Shown piece after piece: positions 52,521 to 63,024 of a stretch of DNA of 64,000 nt (its first letter is position 1; each line of letters opens with the position of its first letter). Position numbers and translations under genes: made by a program. The notes below the pieces were generated by a model that was not told where the DNA came from, made no database searches, and saw only the letters and a list, made by a program, of their open reading frames with translations. The DNA comes from Helicoverpa zea (lineage: Eukaryota > Arthropoda > Insecta > Lepidoptera > Noctuidae), in NCBI RefSeq assembly GCF_022581195.2, contig NC_061467.1, positions 1,116,001 to 1,180,000 on the forward strand, given 5' to 3'.

Positions 52521-53600
52521 AACTCTTTACCTGGACAAGATGATCAAGTGAAGAGAAAGGTTTTAATAAATAAATATTGAACATTAGTTATTTCTGCATA
52601 GCAAGTTGTGCATGTTCTGCATTAACGTTATCATAACGAAATTTTATTATTCAGTCGGTGACATCAGAAAATATTACATTATGAAGCGATATATTCACGA
52701 TATATTCACCTTTTACAATATAGTGATAAGGATAAAAGCATTTAAATAAAAAGTATTTGATACGAAACTCGTTTATTATCTACTGAAATGGATATCGTCC
52801 AAAAAATATTTTCACTTTATTTCAGGAATTTGAATGATTAGTGAAGGAAGGAAAGAATATATAGTAATTTATGTGAATAGGTAGTCAATTAGTGACTATT
52901 ATGCTACATATATTATATTAAAACAAGCTTCGATAAAATGTAATGGATAAATGGCACTATCTGACACTGAAAGATTTTTTTTAAACGGTCCAGTATTTCT
53001 TAAGATTAGAGCGTTTAAGCGAAGAAACAAACTTTTCAGCTAGGTATATAGTAATACTTGTAGGTATAACTTCATGCCAATACAAAACAGTCTAGTTAGT
53101 ACTTACTCATAGATATAGCACACATTCAGAGCTAGAAAGGCGCAAAGGTATTACAACCCAACTAGGTCAAGTGTGAAAACAAAATCTTTTGTCGGCGTTG
53201 CAGCTAAACTATCGATTCATGTATGAAACTAATATTTGCATAGTTTGCAGAGAGAGCCTAAGTGTTCCAGTTCTTTACTGTTATGCATGATGTACTTATT
53301 TGCATTTATAAATAAGTATAAGCTACGGTGCAGTTGACATTTCTAGGTGTTAGTAAGTCTTATTGAAGATGAGTCAATTAGGTAAAATCTGTAAAGGCTA
53401 GGTTATGAAATATATTAATTTGAAACTACCTACTTCCCACAGCCGGATAAAGTAAACGGGACATCAGGCTTCAACAAATCGTGACCAACAGCTTTAAACT
53501 TAACAGATAATGTATGTAGAGTATGTGAGACAACATTAATAAATTATTTATAAGTATTATATTCTCCTTACTATAAATAACAGTAAAAACACCTTCTATA

Positions 53601-53808
53601 TCAATACTAATATTATAAAGCTGATGAACTTTACTTGGCTGAACGTTTGCTTGAACCTGCTAATCTCAGGGTCTACTGGACCGAATCGGAAAATTATTTG
53701 ATTGTTATACATGTAGTCCAATTATCAAGGAAGGCTCTAGGCTACTTTTTATTCAGGTGCATTCAGTAGTTCCCACGGGACGAGGGTAAAACCGCGTGCA
53801 GAAGCTAG
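53601..53808 (+). mobile_element. LEP1-like Helitron, complete
   Basis: It starts TCAATACTAATATTATAAAG after an A and ends AAACCGCGTGCAGAAGCTAG before a T. Length is 208 bp, close to the other copies. Confidence 0.78.
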
Positions 53809-53809
53809 T

Positions 53810-55090
53810 ACCAGATAAAATCCTACGCATGATATAACTTAATTGAGAGAAACCAGCTCTTTAATGATATATAGCTAAATATAATAGCTTTGATAACGGT
53901 CTATATCTCATTTATTGTCCATTACTATAATCTGTTAAGCATCATTATTGTTTAAAGATTATTTCTTGCTTAATGGGTTGGTCAATGCTCTTGCTGGATT
54001 AGTATTTGTAAATATTGTCGCGATCATACTGTTTTCATACTATTTCGTGGAAAATAACTTCCCGTATTTGGATGAAATATGTATAGTCTAGTTACCTTAA
54101 ATAAATATACCCCGGCATAGTGTAGCCTCCCAACAGTGAAGGAATTCTTCACATCGGTTTCTGTAGTTTCAGTATTTAGGAGTACAAAGTAGGTACCAAA
54201 TATGGGTACCTACAAGGAAACAATCAAGAAATAGATAGCTCTAAGCCAAATTGTACCCTTTATACATTGTGGAATGCAAATAAATCATATGAATATTTGG
54301 TCAAATGCTTCTTGTAAAACATACGTTTCATATTTTAGAAACCCCAGGTTCAGAATTTGCTAAAAGTACTTACACATTTTTTGAGATATTTTAACTTAGG
54401 TAGATCTATTTAAAAATAAGTATAGAATTCTTTTGCCACGTGAATAAGACATACAGAAAACAAACACATATGTGGAGTGGCATTGAAAGGAGTGCCCTCG
54501 GCATAGTCTGACTCAGACCATTAGGTCGCCAATACAATGGCTTTCTTTATATTATAATGATAAATAACTTGTTTACACCGAGTTCATTGAGAATTCCCTT
54601 CTATAGTAATGGCATGCCGAAGGTATATATCATATAAATAGATATTTTAAAACCGCATATCTGTATTCAGTAAACTTCATGTAAAAATTGTGTGTAAATG
54701 AATAAAAATATTTATTAATTGGTCTAATGTTATTAATTTTCATATCGATTACTTCAAATTACTGGGGAAAAGAAATATGTATGTCCTGATGTTAATAGTA
54801 AATGAAGCATGAAATTCTGAACAGAATATTACGAGTGGAAGTAAAAAGATTACTCTGAGCCGGATATATGTATTAACATACTTTGAGATTAGACAAAAAA
54901 AATACAAACAATTGTTTATAACATTCTAATTCAAAGAAATACTGATACAATAATATCGTGGACTTTGATCTTATTATAAAAGCGATAAGATCAAAAGCAG
55001 ATGATAGTTCTGTGTTCTTGAGAAGTGTATTCAACAGTTAAATATCTGAGGTCATGGAGTTCATACGTTCAACGTAATTATACCGTAGCT
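53810..55090. other. Non-coding stretch
   Basis: No gene recognised. A weak Helitron trace lies near 54110-54190 (TAGCCTCCCAACAGTGAAGG). Confidence 0.45.
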
Positions 55091-55093
55091 ACA

Positions 55094-55339
55094 TAAAGGT
55101 ACGTTTTGCAAGCGAGGTGCTGACTGCAACTGCCGACCGCTCTTGCCGCCGCTGCACTACTGGTTTGTATGTAACGATAAAGTATTATGTAATATGTTTA
55201 ATATTTATATGAAATCGTTTTGGAACGAAGCGGTCAGCAGCACGTGCAGTCGCCCTCAGATTTTGACCGATTTTTATGCAGTCGCTGCACGGTCGGTCGG
55301 AGGTTGCAGTCAGCAACTCGCTTCCAAAACGTACCTTAA
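55094..55339. mobile_element. Harbinger-like MITE with TAA duplication
   Basis: TAA at 55094-55096 and 55337-55339 flanks a 240-bp element. The ends are AGGTACGTTTTGCAAGCGAG and the inverse AGGTACGTTTTGGAAGCGAG, extended by GCTGACTGCAACTGCCGACC. Other copies lie at 8829 (half) and 61118 (diverged). Confidence 0.85.
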
Positions 55340-58050
55340 CCCTGCGTGCACGCAATGCGGTGCCATTTAATATGCAATATTTTCATGCCATTGCCAATAA
55401 ACAGTTTTATTGCCTTTTGCCTTTAATGTCGTAAATCTCTCTTTACAGTTTTCTCAGAGAATCTACGTGTAAAGTCGAAACGAAAATGTTTATAAATTAG
55501 ATGTTTAGTGTTCATGTTATTGCGGAGACATGATCAAGGTTTTTAATGCGATGTAAAGTTTAATTTATAATATTGACAGCTAAGAATAAAGTTTCATGAA
55601 TAAAAATCATTTCCTGATATTCATCAATATCTACATTTATGTCACTGCACGTCTTTGGAGGACCCTTTGTTGAAAAATAATGTGCATAGATTTCAAAGTC
55701 CGAAAGTACCTGCCTAGTAATAGTAGCGGACATTTAGTTTGTCTATCCTAAAATATAAAAGCATAGCCTAAGATCCTGTTCACAGTGAAAGCAGATCGAT
55801 CAATTGAACACATTAGTAACGATAGATACACCAATAGATAGATTGATTCCAATCTATTTGCGTAACCGACGCTTAAATGATCAAATTGGTCACTTACATT
55901 TCAGTAATGGATTTGCAACACAAATAATATTAAATAGAACCGGCGTAAATGATTATTAAAAAGATAAAGAGGCTATTAGCAAATAAAAATGTTTTATTAA
56001 ATTACTCTTTTTATTCGATTCGATCGATCATACGGTTAAGCACCGCTTCGAATGGTCCGTAGATAGGTGACCATCTTGCCACGACGAGTTCTTCTGTCTT
56101 TCGGAAGGCTCTATAATTTGGATAGGCAGATTATATAGTTATTCAACTGACAACATATATCATCCTGATTGTAATACTTTAAGATAGAAAATTAGAAAAA
56201 GACCGAAACGAACCTCCCAGACAGTATTTTGACTTCAAGTTACAAAATTTCGCCGGTCAGAGGTCAGGTACAAATCTGACTAGCTAATTTCGTTACAATG
56301 CAAATTACAAACTTTATTTAGATACATGTGTGATTTCTGACCAACATATTTTTTCTCTAAATTACGACTCATCTTTAAAATATTCAACTTCTTTGAGAAC
56401 TTCCTGTGTCACTGAATCCGGCATTTATGAATCTGTATTTTTATATAGATGATGTGGTTGATGTGCTGTCGTCTATTAGGTTTCTCTATTATTTATCTTA
56501 AATATTATGACTATTAGGTAGGACAGCACATCAACCTACCTCAATATGTTTTTCTTCAATAGATTTTCAACCTTATCACAATTAGTGGATAGTTAATGTT
56601 CGATCGGAAAAATTTGACGATTCGGTTAGATTGACCTGCTGTCTGTAAGTACATATAATACCGGATTAAAAAAATATGACATCAACACACATCTATGGGA
56701 TTCTATTTGTAATATAATATGGATTGTTTCTATGTCTTTATAGAAAGGTCTAACAGTACTTATTATTTATATTTATTCCTGCCTTCCTCGAGGTAATGTT
56801 AACAATACTTAGTGAAACCCTTGTGAGGCTTGGTAACAATGATATCGTAGAACAGATATGACATCACTAATTAAAATATTTACATTAACGAACAAACATG
56901 ATGAATCACAAACCTATACTATTGACTCGCTGGATGTCATTGCGAATAGCTGTTTGTTAGAATTCCTCAGTTAGTGCCTTATATTTCTAACATTCTCAAG
57001 TATTATAGCCATGTCTATAGAGAATTCATTGTTTATATTTTCCCAATATGTGGCAAAAGGTTAGGTTAAAGACTTTCGTCCATACCACCTAGCCTATGAA
57101 TTATGATTCATTGTCACCTCTTAACTCTTTCCTGGTCTATTGTCTATTATGACGATGATGGTAGACAGAATATAACACATAACGATAATTTAATTTACGA
57201 TTACATTCATTTATTTCCTACTTAGAGGAGGAAGTGATGATGGTGTTACTAATGCTAGAACACATTATGACGTCTTCTAACTTAAAGGCTTTACTGGCTG
57301 CCTCATTTTACATATTATGCTACGGGAATCCTTTTCAAATTCTTTAAGTAGGAACATCACGAATTCCATTCCTATCACCTATAGGTGGAAAATACCGTCA
57401 TTAAATTCTAATGAATTTTTAAAGTATTCAGGTCAAAAAGTATGACGAAGTTAGTTTAGTCACTTCTACACAAGAAGGCTGGAATATTCGTAATGACAAA
57501 GGTAATCCCTGAATATTATTATAAAGCCTCGCACCTGTTATAATGTTGAATTACCTACATGGCGGATGAGACTCTGCATTGGCAAATGATAACATAACTC
57601 CGCTAGTTACTAGTCGTAAGGATACCCCCTGATACCGCCTTATTAGGATTAGGATATGGGAAACTATAGGAACTATGGCACCTGCCAATGACAATGTATT
57701 AAATACATGCAAAAATGGGTATATAATACTTAATACCACTGATGAGGTGAACAATAATCTAAAGAAGATTGATAAATCTAAACTTAATGAACACCGACTA
57801 TTTTCTCAAAGTCTGCTGATCAAAATTAAAGATTAGTATAGATGCAGATTCAAAAATAATATGAAGTTAGTAACTTTGTAGGTATTCGACAAAAGTTTAA
57901 TAAAAGTTGCAAATATATTTTTTGCATCCTTAAAAACCAAGATTCAATCACAACCGCAATCGGTGCCGGCCAAATTTATCATCGGATCAATTCGCATCGT
58001 GAGTAGCCTGAAAAAGTTGCAAGTCAATGACCTCTAAGATACAAGACTCA
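55340..58050. other. Non-coding stretch
   Basis: AT-rich sequence without a recognised gene or repeat, apart from a 15-bp inverted repeat at 56456-56536. Confidence 0.5.
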
Positions 58051-58051
58051 C

Positions 58052-58340
58052 CTTGCTCAAACCGAAACTTGCTTACTCCAAAACATTCGACACCCCGCGG
58101 TGCATCACAACACGAAAAATAACCTGCAATACACCTTATAACATGTGGCCTATCGATTTATTTATCACTTCTTATCTACAACACACAATTTTGAGGTACA
58201 CTTGAAAGAATTTCAACTGCTAAAAAACTATCTTTTTCTTTCCACTTGTCACTTTTCCCGCTCAATTTTTATTTTTAAATTCGAGCGAGGTCGGAGTTTA
58301 AAAAAGTTTTGTATCGCTAACGGCCAGCGCTGTGGCGACT
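58052..58340 (-). other. Possible noncoding first exon and promoter of the myosin gene
   Basis: On the minus strand a GC-richer patch runs from an arthropod-initiator-like TCAGTC (58337-58342; A+1 would be 58340) to a consensus donor GCAAG|GTGAGT, with the last exon base at 58052. The patch contains a short upstream frame (ATGCACCGC...TAA) but no other coding. The next acceptor-flanked exon in the same direction that I can support is myosin exon 1 at 24858. The link is inference; the exon could serve an unseen gene. Confidence 0.3.
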
Positions 58341-59090
58341 GACATGGAAACTCCGCGGGAGTTGGCACCGTACTGAACTGGCGCGGTCCGGTCAAGTGAG
58401 AGCGCACATTGTGTCATCAATGTGCTGTGTATTCCTGCTAAGCACACATGTGTGGGCAGATAAATAAATACTTCTCATAAGATTGTGCTGACTTTTGATA
58501 AAGTTCAACGACGCACACTTGAAGAAGTTGGTCTTAATGGAGTAGCTACAGAGAAATGATGTAGCTGACACATTACAGTTTGCTTGTTGATATAACCACA
58601 ACTAATGAATCTAATGATTCCAAAATTCTGAATCTTAATGAATAATATAAGTGAGATTTTCCGATGGAAAATATCCTTTGCAAAATGAAAAAACTACTCT
58701 AACACAATACTATAGAACAATGCAGAAATTAAATTGAATAGAAATTGCTTTAGAGGCGATGGACGAGATCGCCCCGTAAAGTCCAACACTGATTATATCG
58801 TTTGCCATAAAAAGGTAAGGTAATATTACCAAGAAGAATACTTATAAGATATCATCTAAAAGTCATGTCAACATTTTAGTTTATCCTATCTTACTAATCC
58901 TTTTAGGTGTACAAAAGTCAAGTTGAATCTTACCTCTATCAACAGATATCTCTCAAACTGTCTAAACAAAACACTTCTATTTATGAATCATAAGATAATT
59001 CATTATCATCTTTAACTTTAAGATTAACACTAACACCCAATTCCAATATTCTATCTGTTGATTTGTTTACTAGAGATAGAATTTTGACAT
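58341..59090. other. Non-coding stretch
   Basis: Possible upstream region of the putative exon at 58052-58340. The first 60 bases remain GC-rich; the rest is AT-rich and featureless. Confidence 0.4.
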
Positions 59091-59094
59091 TAGA

Positions 59095-59255
59095 AATCAA
59101 AAAATCAAAATTAATTTATTCAAAGTAAGCTGAAAATCAGCACATTTTGAAGGTCAAATTTACAAAAGACAGCCCCCAAAACGCCCGCCCTTCACCACTT
59201 CCTATGTGTTTTTGCTGGGAAGAAGTGGTGGAACAGACTCCCCAGCAACTAACCC
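59095..59255 (-). mobile_element. 3' end of LINE family A
   Basis: The given strand reads a run of AAATCAAA, then TTTATTCAAAGTAAGCTGAA, AATCAGCACATTTTGAAGGT, AAAGACAGCCCCCAAAACGC and GGGAAGAAGTGGTGGAACAG. It is the best-preserved of three copies (others at 16022 and 52383). Confidence 0.75.
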
Positions 59256-59668
59256 CTTAGATACAAGTAATATCAAATTCCTAGCTCTAGTAAGTAAAAC
59301 CACAGATAGATTGCATATTGGGAACGGCCGTAAAAGAACACAGTGAGACACATTAAATAGTGTGTTCGTCTTTTGAAACGGTACCCCATGTACAACTGTT
59401 AATGCAGCTGTGTTATAGAAAAGTCATCCTTATTGGATTGTATAAAAGACTATGTCACCAGCAAATGTTTTGTCAGGCATTGGTAAATGTGACGTCGTAA
59501 GGTAAACTTGGTTCTTTATTTTCCTAAAGGAGACATTACTACTTCTATACTTATCAGGCTTTTAGATTAAAAATTAATGCAATTTTCTTTAAATTCTCTC
59601 TTTAAATGAATGATGCTGATGTTTCTTTTTCAGAGCACGGATAGATCTAGTTTATGCTCTTCAGTTTA

Positions 59669-59776
59669 CAGGAACAGTTTTTATTATATCGATATAATAA
59701 AAACAGTACAGGAACAGTACAGGAACAGTTTTTATTAAGTATATCGATATAATAAAAACTGTTCCTGTACTGTTCG
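59669..59776. repeat. Cluster of AT-rich palindromes
   Basis: Two near-copies of a palindrome with centre ATATCGATAT (arms CAGGAACAGTTTTTATTA and its inverse) are joined by a double ACAGGAACAGT. Either can fold into a hairpin of about 20 bp or more. Confidence 0.75.
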
Positions 59777-59789
59777 TAATTTTTACGCC

Positions 59790-61110
59790 ATCCCATGGTG
59801 TTAATATTTTTTTGATGATTATTGTTACAAAAGGTTTATTTATCACTTCCTATTAAATACTTTCAGGATTTTCTCTTTAAGTATGAACCCGCAAAAACAG
59901 CTGGTAGGTAGAATGTTTTTATCTAGCATCTAATCTAGCATATTGTAATTTATCTATAAGTTTATCAGCCGTAAATGCCCAATGTATAACGGTGGCCTTG
60001 GCTGCTATATTGTCCTAATAATTCTGATATTCCGAACTTTCCTTTTTGATTATAACTGATCCTCCTTCCTGTCTGTTCAAAATTCTTTGGGATTGATGCA
60101 ATATGTTTTCAAAATAGTGACACATCACAAACTTATAATTCACACAAACTCCAAAAATAGCCTTTAGTTACTAGTCTAAAAACCTCTTAATATATGTAGG
60201 TGTTATCCAAAAATGCATGGTAATTCAGGGTCCCATCCTAAATCTCATAACCAACGAAAAACCTCATTATGAACTATTAAGTTCTAAATCAATTTAAAAT
60301 GCCAATAACCACGTAGGTAAGTAATCAGTTTATTTGAAAACAGTAGATAAACATTATTTAAATTACCATTACCTATTAGTTATCTTCCCGCCGTTTTTAA
60401 CACATTTTATCTAAAGATTATTTCGATTAGAGTTAATTTACTAATATTTTAATAATAATTTGATAGAAACATGTGACTGGATAGCTCATATTCAAGGAAG
60501 TTGAAAATACATATTTACTACAAATCATATTATTTGGTATTTGTGGGGGCAAGCTAGTTAGAAACTGGAAGCATGAGACTTTTCACAAAATATTATCTCT
60601 TGATTGTAGTATTTAAAACCAATAAGGTTAGCTTTTATTATATAGTCGTTCCACAGGGTTCAATACTGTGTCTGATCTGATTTTCCCTAGGTCATTCATC
60701 CATATTCCTTCATCATTACATTAATCAAGATTCTTATTAATAAACAAAAATAGATATTTCCCGTAACGTAATTACAACAGCTATAAGAAAATAAAATGGC
60801 TGCTGTAATATAAATTAAACTTTAATATTATATTAAAAATATTTATGAAACGTAAAGTCTGTTCGTCCAAAGAATTCCTGTACCGGAATGTTCTCTTGCC
60901 AAAGACAATAGGCAAACAAAACTTATGCCTTATAAAAGTGAAATATTTACAGCGCCATACAATTAGTTGGGATCTCTCTCTCTCTTTCTTAATTGTGTTT
61001 TACCAAACAATGGGATTCTTAAATTGCAATTCTTAAGCTTAAGCTTCAGGTTGTTCCATCAATTTAAAATATCATCCATTTACATTTTTTATATTCTCGT
61101 TCAAAAAGTG
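59790..61110. other. Non-coding stretch
   Basis: Nothing recognised; AT-rich. Confidence 0.5.
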
Positions 61111-61117
61111 TTTCTTA

Positions 61118-61331
61118 AGGTATGTATGTGAATGCCAGCTGCCGATGGTAACTGCCGACCCCACATGCAGCGATTTCATGAAAACAGTCGATATCTAAAG
61201 GCGATTGCACATTCTGCTACAGCTTCGATCAGAAACGGTTTCATGTAAATACATACAAACCAGTAGTGCAGCTGCAGCATTTAATGCAGTAGCGGCCAGT
61301 GCGGTCGGCAGTTGGCATTCAAAACGTATCT
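61118..61331. mobile_element. Diverged Harbinger-like MITE
   Basis: AGGTATGTATGTGAATGCCA and CTGCCGATGGTAACTGCCGA at the left; GGTCGGCAGTTGGCATTCAA then AACGTATCT at the right. It is related to 55097-55336. The target duplication is no longer clear. Confidence 0.65.
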
Positions 61332-61679
61332 CTGTACACATTGCCTTTTATCATTTAAGAAGTTCTTCAATCCTTTGTTACGTATGTATTATGCAATCAA
61401 CCGCCTAATTCTACACTCATTTGTTTCTTGTCTCATCATAAATTAATGAACGAGATGTACTGGTTTCAATGAGCCGATATGAGAGTGAACAGTCTTCAAT
61501 TAATATAGATTGCTTACATTTGCGGCGGTCGCATGCCTTTCAGTTTGTCGTAATATCTCCCACATTTGTAATGTTACGTCAAATCAAGATGTATGTTCTT
61601 AGTGATTTGTATCATGTCATCATCATTCTGCCTAGATGGCATTCTAATCTACCATCTCTCATTGTGGAATTATTCTACC

Positions 61680-61761
61680 TACTTCTGCATTGTTGCTTAG
61701 TGCTTGACTCCTATCACGTTTACTTCTGCATTGTTGCTTAGTGCTTGACTCCTATCACGTT
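61680..61761. repeat. Exact 41-bp tandem duplication
   Basis: TACTTCTGCATTGTTGCTTA, followed by GTGCTTGACTCCTATCACGTT, occurs twice head to tail without differences (61680-61720 and 61721-61761). Confidence 0.9.
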
Positions 61762-62295
61762 CCTATAAATAATATTCATTTTGATAACGAGTGATAACTT
61801 TTGTCAAAGAAGCGGTTGTTAAAACTACTACTTTTTATAGGATTCTTGTATAACATTATTAAAACATATAAAAAGGTTAAAATTTAGGATTATTTTAATA
61901 AAAATATCTTAAATTAAAAGTAAGGATTTCCGCTTCCGGCTGTGAGAACGCAAGACGTAGTGTTATTGTGCTCCGACTTTTAAACCTATAAACTGTATAC
62001 ATACCGTGATAACCTGTGTAAAAACATTTGAAGATCATGCATGTCGTGTTGGACTACATTGTGAAATAAAGATTCAAGTGTAAACAGTGCTAATAAAATA
62101 ATTATCCAATTGCAAAACCAAAGAAACTTTAGAGGTTATCTGTCAAGTGAGCATAGACTATAGACACAGACTTTGACCACGTCAGTTCAGTGTTGGCATA
62201 TAAAAACATTTTAACTCAATCTTTCTACCAACATAACAACAAAAAAACTTCGTTCAAAAATTACGTTCCATTTCACCCAAGGAACAATAACAACA

Positions 62296-63024
62296 ATGGA
62301 GAATCTTCAATCCTTTTTCGACCAAATGAAAATAGAAATGTCAAAACAAACCGATGACATTATGACGCGAATTGATGAAAAATTAATTCCTTTTAGACTA
62401 GAAATGCAGGAGTTAAGGTCAGAAAATGAGAAATTAAAGGAAAAGCTATACAATCTTGAAAGACATAAAAGAATAAACAACCTCATCGTATATGGAATGA
62501 AAGAAACCGAAAAATCGACGGTAAATCTCATTGAAATAATTAAAAGGAAATTTAAGGAAGATTTAAACATTACCTTTGAAGATAGGGACGTAAACACCAT
62601 CTACAGAATTGGCAAAAATAACCAAGAAAATGGAAAAGAAAGGCCAATCCTCTTGTCATTCGTTAACTTATGGAAGAAAAACGAGATAATGGCAAATAAA
62701 AAGAAATTGAAAAATATATATGTGTCTGAGGACTACCCAAAGGAAATTATCGACATACGAAGGAAACTACAACCCAAACTCGAAGAAGAAAGGAAGAAAG
62801 GCAATTATGCTTTCATAAATTATGACAAGCTAGTCATCAAACAGGGGAAACCAGGAAATGAGAAACGCAAAAGGGAACCGTCAACTTCACCAAATGCAAA
62901 AGAGCAGCATCCCTCCAAGCAACAATCGTCAGTTAAAACACATCGCCTAAATGCTTTTGATGTAATGAGGAATAGAAGCAACTCTCTGCCGCCTACCAAC
63001 TTGCCAACTGTTCAGAATGCATAG
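62296..63024 (+). CDS. LINE ORF1 protein (coiled coil, RNA-binding-like)
   Basis: A 242-residue protein. Residues about 10-58 form a charged heptad-like coiled coil (LRSENEKLKEKLYNLERHKR). A conserved-looking block follows (NNLIVYGMKETE; IYRIGK; RPILLSFVN), then KNIYVSEDYPKEI and a lysine-rich, low-complexity C-terminus with Ser/Pro/Gln. This arrangement matches ORF1 proteins of insect LINEs, which bind element RNA. The ATG at 62296 follows an A-rich leader. Its stop is TAG at 63022-63024, and the same frame continues open after it. Confidence 0.8.
   Translation: MENLQSFFDQMKIEMSKQTDDIMTRIDEKLIPFRLEMQELRSENEKLKEKLYNLERHKRINNLIVYGMKETEKSTVNLIEIIKRKFKEDLNITFEDRDVNTIYRIGKNNQENGKERPILLSFVNLWKKNEIMANKKKLKNIYVSEDYPKEIIDIRRKLQPKLEEERKKGNYAFINYDKLVIKQGKPGNEKRKREPSTSPNAKEQHPSKQQSSVKTHRLNAFDVMRNRSNSLPPTNLPTVQNA

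Noticed and set aside
61469..61741. 90-codon plus-strand frame
   Set aside because: It ends within the 41-bp duplication and has no family features.
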